The notes under the pieces: generated by a model
Told to the model about the DNA's origin: nothing
The model's input: the letters and a program-made list of their open reading frames with translations, nothing else
Database searches by the model: none
Position numbers and translations under genes: made by a program
Assembly: GCA_947095585.1 (NCBI GenBank)
Contig: OX352761.1
Coordinates: 27,681,777 to 27,745,776, forward strand
DNA: 64,000 nt
Source: Nephrocerus scutellatus
Taxonomy: Eukaryota > Arthropoda > Insecta > Diptera > Pipunculidae
Reading direction: 5' to 3'
Part shown: piece after piece, positions 9,997 to 21,794 of the stretch
Layout: each line of letters begins with the position of its first letter
How positions within the stretch are numbered: the first letter of the stretch is position 1

Positions 9997-11426
9997 ATGT
10001 TTAAAAAGACGAAAAATGCGGTAAACGGCAAAGAAAATATTTTACAAAAGTCTGAAATTAGCAAAAGTGGTGGGTTGGCCACAAAACCTCCAGTGAGAAA
10101 GGTAAGAATATTGAACGGATGTGTAAATCGCATAGTGAACTTTTTACGAAACGGCGTTCCTTGACCTTTAAGATATTTACGGACAATGGAGTACTAGCTA
10201 AGACAACCATCAGATCTGGGATCTCAGAAAGTGGTGCTAAAACTGGAAGTACAACGATAACGCCAACAGCAACAACCCAAAAAACATCAACGGGGACGGT
10301 CACGTTACAGACATCCAGCAAGTTAGTGGCAAAAGAGCAAGGAGTGCCAAAAACATCTGAAACTCTTCCTTGTGCCACTTCTACTACTGCTGTAGCCAAT
10401 GAGCACCCATCTTCAAAACCAGAAGAAGCTTCAGAAAAAAAAGAAACTTTAACTGGAAGTACAGCAACTATTACTACAACTTTGTCCGCTTCTGCTAAGC
10501 CCCAAGCAAACAGTTTGGATCCGGAATCTAATGCGATGTATGCAAAAAGTGGTAAGATTTGTTATATATTGTTTGAAAAAACAAAAAAAAAAATTTTTTG
10601 ATTAAATTTTAACACAACAGATGCGAAAAAAATATGGAAACTATCAAATTTTGACATTGGTCGCCCACTAGGTCGTGGAAAATTTGGAAACGTTTACCTT
10701 GCACGAGAAAAGGAATCGAAATTTGTTGTTGCGTTAAAAGTTCTCTTTAAGAAACAAATTTACACAAGCAACGTAGAGCATCAAGTTCGAAGAGAAATCG
10801 AAATACAATCACATCTTCGACATCCACACATTTTGCGATTGTACGGTTATTTTCATGATGATGCCCGAATATATCTTATATTAGAGTATGCACCCAAGGG
10901 CACACTCTACAAAGAATTACAAAATCAACCGATGAAACATTTTGATGAAAAACAATCGGCCATCTATATTCGTTCACTGGCATCCGCTTTAAGATATTTG
11001 CATGAACGTGATGTCATCCATCGTGATATAAAGCCCGAAAATTTGCTTCTTGGCTACAATGGTGAACTGAAAATAGCTGACTTTGGTTGGTCTGTCCACG
11101 AGCCAAACTCGATGCGTACAACTTTATGTGGAACTCTTGATTATCTTCCTCCAGAAATGGTTCAGGGAAAGCCACATACAAAAAATGTCGATCTCTGGAG
11201 TTTGGGTGTATTATGTTATGAATTGCTCGTTGGACGGGCTCCATTTCACGCCACCGACTATGATGAAACATACAAGAAAATTATTAAAGTTGACTACCAT
11301 TTACCAGATCACGTTTCCAAAGCGGCAGCACATTTAATGTCGAAGCTATTGCTCCTTAATCCAGAGCAACGGCTGCCACTTCATCAAGTTGCTTTGCATC
11401 CATGGATAAAAGCCAATACACAATAA
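9997..11426 (+). CDS. aurA: Aurora A serine/threonine kinase
   Basis: Exons 9997-10101, 10173-10551 and 10621-11426 give 429 residues (Drosophila AurA is about 411). The introns are 71 and 69 bases with GTAAGA donors and phases that fit. The N-terminal ~160 residues are Thr/Ser/Lys-rich and carry a KEN box at residues 12-14, a degradation signal used by APC/C. The kinase domain from about 172 shows the glycine loop [11 protein letters not shown], Lys201 in [15 protein letters not shown] (Asp297), DFGWS (Asp315) and the activation loop TTLCGT with Thr329 at the autophosphorylation site. Gly237 in RLYGYFHD matches the glycine that marks Aurora A rather than B (human G198 versus N142) and is linked to TPX2 binding. 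The protein drives centrosome maturation and spindle assembly. All catalytic residues are present. It is convergent with the Golgi protein gene downstream. Confidence 0.95.
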
Positions 11427-11831
11427 TTAGCTTGTTTTTGAATTTTGTTTTAATTTTCTTACTATTCTCGTATAACAGTATAATCATTTATGTTTAATGT
11501 TAAGACATAACTTTGTTTTGTCATTATTTTATTTTTATGTGTCTTCGAAACTTGTTTATTTAATTTTTAACATAAATGTTTATACAAAATTGATCAGTAA
11601 TTACATTCTTTAATATTCAAGTGATGGTTTGTGTATTATTATTGTATCGATACAATTATACAAAAAATTCGTGTAAAAGAAAACTTCCTTTTAAAACAAT
11701 ATTTTTACCAACACCGACATCAAAGAAACTATGCCGTTTATGTCTCAGGGCTGAGACAATCTAAACGATTAATCAGGCCGTATTCATGTAAGAAAATCAT
11801 AAGGATAGCATTATAAAGTTGGTGAGTTTTC
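11427..11831. other. 3' flank of aurora A
   Basis: AT-rich 3' UTR and intergenic sequence. No canonical AATAAA was seen close to the stop codon, so the polyadenylation site is unassigned. Confidence 0.35.
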
Positions 11832-12005
11832 TCACAGGTCACTGGCTTGCGGTATCACCTTAACAAAATGAATCTAGGCTCAGACACGGAATGTAGGTTC
11901 TGCTCGGAAGATGACGAACCATCTGAACACATTCTCTGTGAATGTCCAGTATTACTTCGGTTAAGGATGCGTATTTTCCACAAGGAAATATGTTCTTCAG
12001 CATAG
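11832..12005 (+). pseudogene. LINE ORF2 C-terminal zinc-knuckle fragment (R1/LOA-like)
   Basis: One frame reads TGLRYHLNKMNLGSDTECRF and continues with CSEDDEPSEHILCECPVL. The spacing C-x2-C, H, C-x-C matches the Cys/His cluster after the RNase H/RT domain in R1/LOA-type insect LINEs. It stops at a TAG near 12005. The body of the element is absent upstream, so this is a severely 5'-truncated insertion. The sequence to about 12120 is probably its 3' UTR. Confidence 0.65.
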
Positions 12006-12239
12006 TTGAGAAACTATGCCATTGAGGACATACTATCCTTCATCTGGATTAGTCACACCCTATGATACAATAGATCTTTTAAGGTCGCAGTGTCAGCCAT
12101 ATGGGCTAGGGTCTAAAAAGAAAATGTTGTTTATGCGTTGAAACCCGTTGAAATAAAATTTAACAATTGATAGGTAATAAAGTTCTACCGTATGCAAGGC
12201 TAAGAGCAATTTGCAAAGCAATAAAAAATTAGAAATTGT

Positions 12240-12592
12240 CATAAATAAAAACGTAGTCCGTGATCTGATCTGCCAATAAGTGTTGAAGGTGTTTGCAGAT
12301 CTGTTTTGTGGATATAGTTTCTTACATAACGAGCGAGGAAAGTGGAGTTAAAAGCTTGAAGCACGAGGCGGTAGCCGAGTGCGGCAATCTCACGAGCACG
12401 ATGAGCACTTTTCTGCGAGTGATGCACGCTATTTTTCACACGACCAAAAACGGGTTTTCTGCTAAACCGGTTATGCGCAATGCAAATTACTCTGAGAATG
12501 TGTGTTCGCTGTAACTGCAGTAAATAACATTTATTTTATATGTTAAATCACTAAAGTGTGTAAAGGCTACTTTCGAAGCTAGGTTATAGTGT
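12240..12592 (+). repeat. Dispersed repeat, copy 1 (pair with 27700-27990)
   Basis: It shares CATAACGAGCGAGGAAAGTG, ACGAGCACGATGAGCACTTT, GAGAATGTGTGTTCGCTGT, CTGCAGTAAATAACA and GGCTACTTTCGAAGCTAG, in the same order, with the sequence at about 27718-27985. A tail-only relative lies at 26085-26200. No protein was recognised. It ends directly at the Helitron terminus at 12594. Confidence 0.55.
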
Positions 12593-12593
12593 A

Positions 12594-13205
12594 CTAGCTG
12601 TTCCCGGGCGTTTTGCTACCCGCGTACATGAACTCCGGGGTGACGGGAGTACTATAGCCTATAACCTTCCCTCACCTGCCAATAATTTACGTGACATTTT
12701 TTTAATCTCATGTTAAAATTTTACCTTTCTCCACTTCCATCTATACCTATAACTTTACCCTACCTGCCAATAATATATTTTAAAAATTTCATAGAATTCA
12801 GTTTAAAAATGTGGATGATATTAACATTTTACATTCCCTGTGTGTAAAATAAAATAACTACTAATCAAACAAATGCAGTTTTCGTGACTCATGTGTATAA
12901 AATTTGAAGAAAATCGGGTTATTTTTATTAAAACAACTGTATGCAATTTGTGAATTGGTGACCCCTTGACCCAGGAGTCTGACCACTTTCAAAATATACC
13001 TTTTTAGTGCCCATTATGGTATGAAACCCCTCAGGAAAGTTTGAACGCGATTGGTTCATAAAAACATGCAATTTCTAAAAAAAAATAAAAAAAAATGGTA
13101 AGGTGACCCCTTGACTTAGGAGTATGCCCACTTTCAAAATATGCCTATTATGGTTAAAAACCAATATGCAAAGTAAGAACGCGATCGGTTGAAGGGTTTG
13201 GCAGT
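12594..13205 (-). mobile_element. Non-autonomous Helitron, minus strand
   Basis: On the minus strand the element ends CGGGTAGCAAAACGCCCGGG then AACAGCTAG at 12594, followed by T. This is a hairpin plus CTAG, the Helitron 3' signature. The inner sequence to about 12930 is the reverse complement of the right half of the better-defined copy at 17448-18242. From about 12960 to 13200 there is a two-copy tandem unit of about 120 bases (GACCCCTTGAC, CCACTTTCAAAATAT, AACGCGAT motifs). The 5' end was not identified. Confidence 0.65.
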
Positions 13206-14661
13206 CCATACCGTGCGGCTAAAGAAGAAATTTCTGAACTGGTAGGTACGTCTGAAAATAGGTCAAATGGTAAACACGTGAGCTCGAGTTGTGGAACGGG
13301 TATTGCGGTATGGGCGGGCGTTTAAGTTGCATGAAAATGCATAAAAATTCTTAAAATTATGCATGAACGGGGTAATAAATAATAATAATAGCAGTCCTTT
13401 TATTTTTACATTCTATTATTTGGTAATAATCGCCAAAATATCTGTTTTTGAGGTGGGATCTATTTCAAAGATTAACCCAAACTTTTAACGAAATTCTAAA
13501 CTCGAAGTCCATACGACTTGTCATAGTTCGTTCCTCTTCCCAACATTCACAGCCCTAAAAAAATAAATATAAATCAGAAAACAAATAGCACATAATAAAT
13601 AAATACATTAATATAATATTGCACTTGTAGCAACAAGTCAGAAACAGAAAATTCTATCATTTCATTAGACTCTTGAATTATGTTATTTTATTTGTTTATG
13701 AATTATTATATTTCGAAATAGTAATGTAGTGCAGTGAATCGGGTAAAGTTGCAGCACATAAACAAAGCTAAAAAAAGTCGACCACACTTCTTTTATTGTT
13801 TTTGTTGTTGTTGTTGGAGCAGCTCCAGGTCTGTTAACACTATTGCTGGGTAGACGATTCTTGGTCCAGTGTGTGAAACAAGAGTCCTTTCGTTGTGTAA
13901 AACCGATCGTCGTAGAAAGGTACACTTCTTTTGTCGTTGTCGGTACTTTGAGCGTTGGGGGGTTTTTTTTTTTTTGAATTTTTTATTAAATCAAAAACTT
14001 CTGGCAAATGTATTAGTATCATTAAAGTACCAAACACAACTTGTGCTTCTGTCGTAATTGTTTAATATTAATTTTGTTCAATGGTGTGATCCGACCGATG
14101 CTCTTGGTCACTTGAGTTCACTTAGGTTCATTAATGCTAACCGAACACAAGTTAATGATAATGTTGGATTACTTAAGTATGGATGAGTCAAACTAGGTCG
14201 GTCTTAAAATGAAAATATGTGTGCCATCGAAACATCCTAAGTTATTTACAATTATATATTCATTTACAATTCACAATAAAACTCTACGAATGACAAAAAG
14301 CGATTGAGCCAAGTAACGTGTCACCACAGTTTTTTTTAATCATGGAACTACTATAGAGTGACTGCAATTAGAATTAGTAAGGTTTAAATGAAGCGCAGCT
14401 TGATGAATTAGTTATCACAAGTGTCAACAAAGGCATTTGGGGATTTTTTTTTAAATAATGCTTGTAACATAAATGCTTAATGCGTATGCGTTTAGCAATT
14501 TGTTAATATATCACAGTAACTTAAAAGTATGAGAACGAATTAATTTCGTCCGACAAAAATTTTGTTAATTATGTTATTATAAAAAACACAACACTGTTTG
14601 CATAAACATGGACAATCTGTTAGAGAGCAAAAAACGTATTGTTAATAAAAAAAACATAATA
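13206..14661. other. Intergenic, no gene recognised
   Basis: It contains the dispersed repeat at 13387-13470 (partner at 5728-5806), AAT runs near 13380, a GTT-type trinucleotide run near 13800, and otherwise AT-rich sequence. It includes the 3' flank of the Golgi protein gene, whose poly(A) signal was not assigned. Confidence 0.4.
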
Positions 14662-16896
14662 TTACATGAACCAACTATGTTTGGTGGATCTAATTTCGGA
14701 TTGCTTGACCCTCTTGTAATCTTGCCGCTGGATTAGAGTAATCATCTTCTGTCGAAAAAAAAAATGTTTATTAAACTCATTCTTATTAACGGAAACAAAT
14801 TCGCTACCATCTTCATCTTCGTCATTGCCATCTTCTAAGTGCAAACCATCAGGTAGCTCTTTACCCTGGTCTCCTGCGACTTCTATATTTAGATTTTCGC
14901 CATCCAATAACCTATTCCTTCCAGCATTGTCATTACCAAGATTGTTTTCGTCTTTTTTCTCGTCAGTTTCCAAATTATCTCGGTTCTTGTCTATACCACC
15001 TGCAAAATTCGTGTCAAAGAAATTATTATCTTCTTCTGGCAGATTAAAATTTTGATCGTTGAAGCCATGATCTTTTAGGCCGTCGGAATCTGGTTCGATA
15101 GCAGCAGCTACTGGTGATTTATCCACCTTTGAATGCGATCCTATATCCTTCAGAACATTAGCGTAACGGTTATTGTCAATATCGTCTATCTTTTTATTGT
15201 GTTCACTCTCACCGTAGCCATCGTCAATCTTTTTTTTAATATGGTTCTGATCATTTTTTATCAAATCGTCGAAATTTTGCGGTATTGGCGCAACTCCTAG
15301 TGGAATTTGTTTGTGTGAGTTTTGGTGTTGCAGAGTGTCGTACGGATTGAATTTGCCAATATTCTGTAAAGGAGTGCTACTAATGCTTGTCGTCACATTG
15401 GTATCGAGTGTTGCACGTTCCACTGCTTCAAATTTTTCATCACTTGAATGTTTCAATGGAGAACTCAGTGGAGATACCATTTTTCCATGATCACGTGACT
15501 GCGACTTCCTTTCGACTGCTTCACCGGAAACCTTTTTTTTTTCTGGCTTTGGAACAATCTGAAAATTTTCAACAGAATTAATGACCAAGCTTCCGTTGTT
15601 TTTGAGTGTTGAGAAAGTAGTTGATGGTGCTATAAGTTTCAAAGGGCGACTCTTTAATAACCGATTTACAGAAGAATAAGTGGAAGTAGCAAGACTATCG
15701 ACGGCAGCTGCATCAATTTGTATGGGAGATGCTGCCGCTGATAATAAACTATTACTGGTCGTGCTGTCCAACAACAAAACGGGGGAATATAAGGAAGACA
15801 CTTTTGCAGCATCTGGTTGTGTTGTATTAGTAACCTTTACCGATATTTTGTACAAGTCTGCACTCACGAGCTTTTGTTCGGTAAATGATCTCTGGTTCAT
15901 TGCTTTTGGTTTTTGAGAAATAAAATTTGATTCTGCAGAGTTCAATTTCTTCGTTTCAGGAATAGCGCACTTAGACTTATACTCTTCAATGACACGTTCC
16001 AGATATCGCACTCTCTCATGGTGTGACTTAGCATCAGTGGTTTTTAAAAGTATTTCCATTCTTTCTTTCTCACGAACTATTGTATTGTACTTCTCCTGCA
16101 AAAAAATGTATCTTGAAAGTAATAAAATTGGGCATCGTCACGAAATTGACTTACTGTCCACTCTGTTACTTGGCTGGAGTGTAAGCTCTTTTCCTTTTGT
16201 AATTCTGAACGTGATGACTGAACTTTATTTTCCAACCCATTTATTTGCTGTGACAGCTGCTTCTTCGACCTCAGACATTCTCCAACCAAGTCGCCGTGTT
16301 CATTCTGTAAAAGTTTAAAACTTTGCTTCAGTCGATCAAATCGAATATTTGACTCTAAATTAGATTTAGAGAGCTTTTCGCTGTGTTCCTTGGCTTTTTG
16401 TTCAAGATGTTGACGGATCTCTAAATGTTCTTTGCGCACAGTCTCGAGATTTTTCTCTAAATGGAATTTTTCTTCCACTATAGCTGAAAACAAATAGGCA
16501 AAAATAAGGTTAAACTTCTAAACCAAAGTCATTGGTATTGGATGAGTGTTAAATACTGACTACAAGAACGGTCAATCAATCATATTTATCGCAAACGTTG
16601 TTTTAAAAGCACTTCGAAACGTTATGTAGTCAGCATAATTACACACTTTATACTAGAAACTACTTGAAATTAATTTTGAAGCTACATTGCATTTGTTCCA
16701 AAATCAATTACTAACCCTGTAGTCGGACATTTAATGCTTCCTGTTGTTGCTCACATCTTAAAAGCTGTTGTCTCGAATCCTCAAGCTGTTGTTGTGAACT
16801 ATGAAGTATTGCAAAAAACCCAAACATTAAAACTAATGCAACAATTCCAACAACAAATCGACATCGCCCGGATCGGGTTAAGCGCGTTCCTGACAT
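14662..16896 (-). CDS. GOLM1/CASC4-like type II Golgi membrane coiled-coil protein
   Basis: Minus-strand exons 16896-16716, 16483-16155 and 16095-14662 give 647 residues. The donors GTTAGT and GTAAGT and the CAG-type acceptors keep the frame (introns 232 and 59 bases). The start ATG at 16896 opens MSGTRLTRSGRCR, followed by one hydrophobic segment (about residues 14-31), giving a short basic cytosolic tail and a signal anchor. Then comes a long coiled coil rich in Glu, Lys and Gln (about residues 34-210), a Ser/Thr-rich low-complexity middle, and an Asp/Asn/Glu-rich C-terminal region (DGNDEDEDGSEF). This layout matches the GOLM1/CASC4/GOLIM4 family of Golgi proteins with lumenal coiled coils and acidic tails. 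Sequence identity to a named fly gene was not established by eye. The last ~35 residues could differ if a further splice is used. Confidence 0.82.
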
Positions 16897-17447
16897 TTCC
16901 TGTCGTCGTTCCTGTCGCCCAAAAACTGACAATGAAGTGGCAAATACACAGATTTATAATTGATCAAGTTTAATCAGTTAAGTATTTTGCTATTCATGTC
17001 AACAACTAATATCGCGCACTTTGTTTTCGTTTTCCACAAAAGAGGGAAAAACGATTGTGAAAATATAAATGTTAACCTTTGCAAGTTCAATTTATAACCA
17101 AATTGTCAAAACTGTATTCCTACGAGAACCAGAATATATATACTTACTGCTTGGATCGGAATGTCAAAATATTTCGAATACATAAAAATCGAATAGAACA
17201 AACACAACAGCAGCAGTCAGTAACACTGTGGCAAAGCCACAATAAAAAAATACCGACCAAAAGCAACGAATTTTATTGAAAATAATCAATTTTTAAAAAC
17301 GTGGTTTTCGTCAGAGATTTTGTTAAAGATTCGTTAATAAAATTCCTAAAACACCAAAAGTAAACACTATAGATAAGGTGTGGTAAAAGATATAAAATAT
17401 TTTATATATTTGTATATTAATAATTTTAAAATGAAATAAATATAACA
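16897..17447. other. Upstream region of the Golgi protein gene
   Basis: AT-rich. It should contain the promoter and 5' UTR of the minus-strand Golgi protein gene. No specific motif was assigned, and the small frames here have no recognisable features. Confidence 0.35.
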
Positions 17448-18242
17448 TCTAATATATAAAAATGGTGTCTGTATTTTTTGAGATTGCCTTTCTCAGGAAC
17501 CAGACATCGCAGGAAGCTGAAAGTTTCACCATAGATTAGGATTTTAGCGGTTTGGGTTTTTGTTTTGGTTTGAACTCTAAGTGGCACGGTTGTCAAAATA
17601 TGACGGTTTTTTTGTTTCTCAGCAAAGAAGCATCTTAGGAACCTCAGATTTTAACCATAGGTTTGTTTCATTGCTATTTGGACCTGATAGATGGCGCTGT
17701 TTCCAAGATAAAACGGGTTTTCTGTTTCTTAGTAACGAAGCATCTTAGGAACTTAAAATTTTAACTATACGTTTGTTTCGTTGCTATTTGGGTTTTTGTG
17801 AAATTTGGACCCGTTAGGTGGCGCTATTTTTGACATTTACTTAGTTTCATTACAAATTAAAAATAAAATATATAATTAATCGTAAAAAAACGTTATTACA
17901 CAAAATAACTGTTTTTATATTATACACATGAGTCACGAAAACTGCATTTGTTTGATTAGTAGTTATTTTATTTTACACACAGGGAATGTAAAATGTTAAT
18001 ATCAGCCACATTTTTAAACTGAATTTTATGAAATTTTTAAGATATATTATTGGCTGGTAGGGGAAAGTTATAGGTATAGATGGAAGGGGAGAAAGTTAAA
18101 ATTTTAACATGAGATTTACAAACGTATTTTTAAAAAATGTCAACAAAAATTATTGGCAGGTGAGGAAGAGTTATAGGCTATAGTACTCCTGTCACCTCGG
18201 GGGTTCATGTGTGCGGGTAGCAAAACGCCCGGGAACAGCTAG
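17448..18242 (+). mobile_element. Non-autonomous Helitron with both ends visible (795 bp)
   Basis: It begins TCTAATATATAAAAATGG after an A at 17447 and ends CGGGTAGCAAAACGCCCGGG-AACAGCTAG followed by T at 18243. This matches the Helitron rule (5' TC, 3' hairpin plus CTRR, insertion between A and T, no target duplication). Inside are two or three copies of a unit of about 120 bases (TTTCTCAGCAAAGAAGCATC, CATCTTAGGAAC, GTTTGTTTCRTTGCTATTTG, TAGRTGGCGCT). The right 370 bases match the minus-strand copy at 12594-12930. No protein is encoded, so it would need a Rep/helicase in trans. Confidence 0.75.
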
Positions 18243-18449
18243 TTAATACATAAAAATCTATAAATAAAATATTTAAAATTAATACATATATGAATTCCTC
18301 ATTGAACACCAAAAGTAAACACGATAGTTAAGTGTGGTGGGCAGCCAGGCAACCCTGGGTATTTCAGATAGTATTCCATTTAAAATATATAATATGTCTA
18401 TATATTTTTCTAAAATTATTACATTAATACAATAATAATAATAATATTC

Positions 18450-18726
18450 GTCGCGTAGACCATTGCGGTCCAAGGCCTAGCTTCTCGCGACCATTTGTGT
18501 TGCACATGTTTTTTTTGGACACAAATGGAAGGGACCTACAATTTAAGGCCTGATCCGAACGGCGAATTGAGAAGCTTTCCGTGAAAAGTTATTACTCTCG
18601 AAACGTTTGTCATCTATTCGCAAGAGGTGGGACACCGTGAAAAATACTTTTGGTGTTACTAGGATTCGAACCACTAACCTTCTGCTCAGAAGCTACACGC
18701 ATTTCCACTGAGCCACGGCACCCACA
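18450..18726 (-). mobile_element. tRNA-derived SINE, near full length
   Basis: On the minus strand the head reads GTGCCGTGGCTCAGTGG (box A, TGGCTCAGTGG) and later GTTAGTGGTTCGAATCC (box B). About 190 bases of unrelated body follow, then a conserved 3' end GAAGCTAGGCCTTGGACCGC and an (ATT)n tail (plus strand 18430-18449). Relatives are at 4975, 31902, 34790, 40868 and 41068. The tRNA-like head would supply an internal pol III promoter. It is not a functional tRNA gene, because acceptor-stem pairing is not evident. Confidence 0.78.
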
Positions 18727-18812
18727 TACAATAATAATATATTATGCATAATAACAATATATAATATATAATAATAATATAATACAATAATAATAAATAT
18801 GAATATCAAAAT
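18727..18812. repeat. AT/AAT microsatellite
   Basis: A run of AATAAT, ATAT and TAATAA motifs directly follows the SINE head. Confidence 0.7.
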
Positions 18813-19078
18813 AAATATTATAACACAATGATCAAGCAAAATGAGTTTTGTTCATTGTATTTTAATATTTTCCGCTAGAAGCTCTTACTCTACTTTTACA
18901 ACCATCAATTTTACAATTACATAATGTTATTCAAATAAATTTTTATTGACCGATGAGAAATAAACAATCTTCCAAAGTTCTACATTAGCAACCATAGCTT
19001 TTGATATCATTTATGGAACTTTCATAGGTGAAAAGACCGAATTAGGTGGATTTAGAAAAGTTTTGCAGAGCTTGGTTG

Positions 19079-19219
19079 TTATACAAAAGAATAGTTAAAG
19101 AACACCGAGCGAATGTTGAACGGTGTAAAAATATTCGGTGTCTTCACTGGTGAATAAAAAAACACTGAGTAAATATTTGACATATGCTGATCGCTCGTGT
19201 TGAATAAAAAAACAGACCC
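19079..19219 (+). mobile_element. MITE family C, partial copy
   Basis: It carries CACCGAGCGAATGTTGAACG, GTAAAAATATTCGGTGT and the right end CGCTCGTGTTGAATAAAAAA with CAGACCC. It lacks the left terminal repeat. It stands immediately left of a more complete copy in the same orientation, so its right terminal repeat and the next copy's left terminal repeat face each other. Confidence 0.6.
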
Positions 19220-19253
19220 TTTGTGTATTAATGTGTGTGCATTAATAGATAAT

Positions 19254-19541
19254 GGGTCTATTGTTTTATTCAACCCGAGCGAGTATAGTTACCAGGAGAT
19301 CACCGAGCGAATGTTGCACGACGTAAAAATATTCGGTGTGTACATTGGGTAACTTTATTTACTCTTACTTACACTGTTATTTATTTCAGAGTAAAAAATA
19401 GTATACTGTGTATACACCATGTCGTGCTCGGTTCAAAACAAAAAACAAAGAGTAAAAAGTAAATTTGCCCCGGTTGAATAAAAAAACACCGCGTAAATTT
19501 TGAGTTACACTGCTCGCTCGGGTTGAATAAAAAAACAGAAA
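19254..19541 (+). mobile_element. MITE family C, about 288 bp with inverted ends
   Basis: The left end GGGTCTATTGTTTTATTCAA-CCCGAGCGAG and right end GCTCGCTCGGGTTGAATAAA-AAAACAG are inverted copies of about 25 bases. The interior has AGCGAATGTTGCACG, GTAAAAATATTCGGTGTG and GTATACACCATGTCGTGC. It is non-coding. A further copy at 48590-48968 is split by another repeat. Confidence 0.7.
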
Positions 19542-19599
19542 CAATATGTAATGTTTTCAATTTGCTTTATTCATTATATTCATATTTGGAATTTGGATA

Positions 19600-19828
19600 T
19601 TTGCTTCGGCTAATCCAGCTTGGCTTTACAAAAGCAACAGCTTTTGGCTTTAAATGTTCGATGCATTTTAATTGTTATGTGTGTTAAACAAAACACCGCC
19701 TTACGGTGAGCGCTATAACTAAAAAATGGCTTTAGTTATAAATGCTGAAAACTTTTTGGATTTATTTTCGGCTTTATGCTTATGCGATTTTGTTGTAAGC
19801 CAAGCTGGATTAGCTAAAGCAAAACATA
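19600..19828. mobile_element. MITE family E, about 230 bp, inverted ends
   Basis: The left end CTTCGGCTAATCCAGCTTGG and the right end AAGCCAAGCTGGATTAGCTA are inverted repeats of about 30 bases. The interior is short and non-coding. One end recurs at 4486-4523. Confidence 0.6.
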
Positions 19829-21794
19829 GGACTTACAAGATTGCATGTATTTCGGTTTTGAGAAAAAAAAAATTTCGTTAGTAATACAGAATGATGTTAG
19901 CTACATTTCAAAGGGAATGTAAACTAATTTTTTTCAATATAACTACCATGAAGCTTGTCCCATTTTAAAACTTTGCTGTCATAACCTAAAACTCATTGTT
20001 AATTTTTTTTTTCTAATTTGAGATTCTTGTTGCTGAAAGAATCTAATCAAAAAACTAGTAAAGATAAAAATATTTGTATCAATAGTTTGCTTAATCTTAA
20101 ATCATTTAACACATATTGCAAAGTTAACATAGTCAATCGTGTGCAGACATAAATATAAATTTATTTTTTTTTAACCGATCCGTTTTTCATAACCTAGTTG
20201 CTGATGCATGCTATGCTCCTGCTCTGTTTTACTTGCTCGTTATTATTTAGTTTTGTCTTTTTTATCGTAAAGTGACGAGTTTCATCTTTTATTCGTTTGT
20301 CCTTTTGTGCTGCTGAGAGCTGAGTGCTGATGCTTCGCAAGTTCCACTAAATAGTTTAGTTTTAATCCATAATTTTAAAAACTGGCGAGAATTATTTAAG
20401 TTGTGCATGTGAAGTGACAAAATACATTCTTTCTAGTATTTTTTTACTGCCCAATTTATCATAATTATGTGTTGGTAAAAACCATTTAAACGCGAAAATG
20501 AAAATAATGGCGAGCAGAATTATATGTCTAAATTGGTGCGACAGTCGTATGGTTGGTCACCGGTAACAAATCATATGCAAATCATTAGTTCTCTGTTTAA
20601 ATTCAACAATTCAAGTATGAAATCCTATATGTAATTTTAAAGCAAAAAACGTATGTGCAAATGAAAAACCTTAAGATATAAAATATACAGAATAAAATAT
20701 GGGCGAAACTTAAAAATGTGTATAAGGAAAATTTTGGTGATGGTGGTGTTGTACTCTGCCGCCCCTTGCGCTGCAAAAACCAAGTGTGAGACAAAAAATT
20801 TTCATTTTCAGGTTATTTTCTTATCTCGTAAAATTGAATAATTTGAAGTCAAAAAAGCAGAAGTTTCAACTATTGTAGTTTTTTTCCGATAAGAAAAAAT
20901 TGTGCTTTATTAAAAGTTGATCATTAAGTTCCGCCTGGCATTAAAAATAAGTACAAATTGTATTCAATTCTTCCTGTATTATGTATTGGCCTCATTAAAA
21001 GTGACGTTGGCTGCAGTCGGTGTTATCCCCTGTATCAGTTCACAGTGCTTGCTCCAAATAATATTGTCCAGAAAATGTGAAATTTTCAAGCTTTTGAAAA
21101 ACTTATTGTATTAGCAAAATTAAATTTTGCTTCTGATAGAAGGATATCCTTCAAAAAAAGGTAAATTTTATTAGTAACAATTGAAATAATATGATGGCAG
21201 AAACTGAAGTTTAATAATTTTCATGATTTAATGACACATTCGCACAAAGCTTAAAGGCGTGCGCCAGAATGAGATGATCATACGGTGAATTTTTAAATGT
21301 GAATATAGGATTTTTTTTTATTTTCAACATGATGTCAGTGTTGTCATATTTTCTATCGCTGTGTTTTGCTAGTTATGTTATTGTATACTACAAGAGTACT
21401 GTTTTAAATAATGATCATTCTGTGAAATTTATGTACTTTTTATTTATTATCTTGATTTGTCCGTTCAAATATAGAATGCGTGGGAATCGGATTAGAACTT
21501 GCTCTATTTAAGAATGTAAATGTAGGGTAAACACCTCTTCAGAAAAATATTAAAATGCAATATACAAGAAAAGGACACATTCAGTAAATTGCATGAAAAT
21601 GGAATATTCAAATTGCTTGTATATTTGTTTTAAAATTTGTCCGCCATCGTAGTCGAATCTTTCTGGTCGCTTATGTTTCCATAATCCATACGATGAGATT
21701 AATTACAAATGTCATGTGTGTCATTTTGCTTGTTTGTTGTTTCGTCACACCACTTACTATCGAAAAATTGGAGTAAGCGCCTCTTGCGACAATT
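19829..21794. other. No gene recognised
   Basis: AT-rich, with no clear match to the repeat families in this window and no convincing coding exon. Short open frames lack recognisable motifs. Non-coding exons of the flanking genes are possible here, but nothing supports one. Confidence 0.4.

Noticed and set aside
10135..10136. AG at 10134-10135 as the acceptor of aurora A intron 1
   Set aside because: It would put a TGA in frame immediately. The AG at 10171-10172 keeps the frame and has a better pyrimidine tract.
14825..15055. Plus-strand Ser/Pro-rich open frames opposite the Golgi protein gene
   Set aside because: They are antisense shadows of the acidic and Ser-rich exon on the minus strand.
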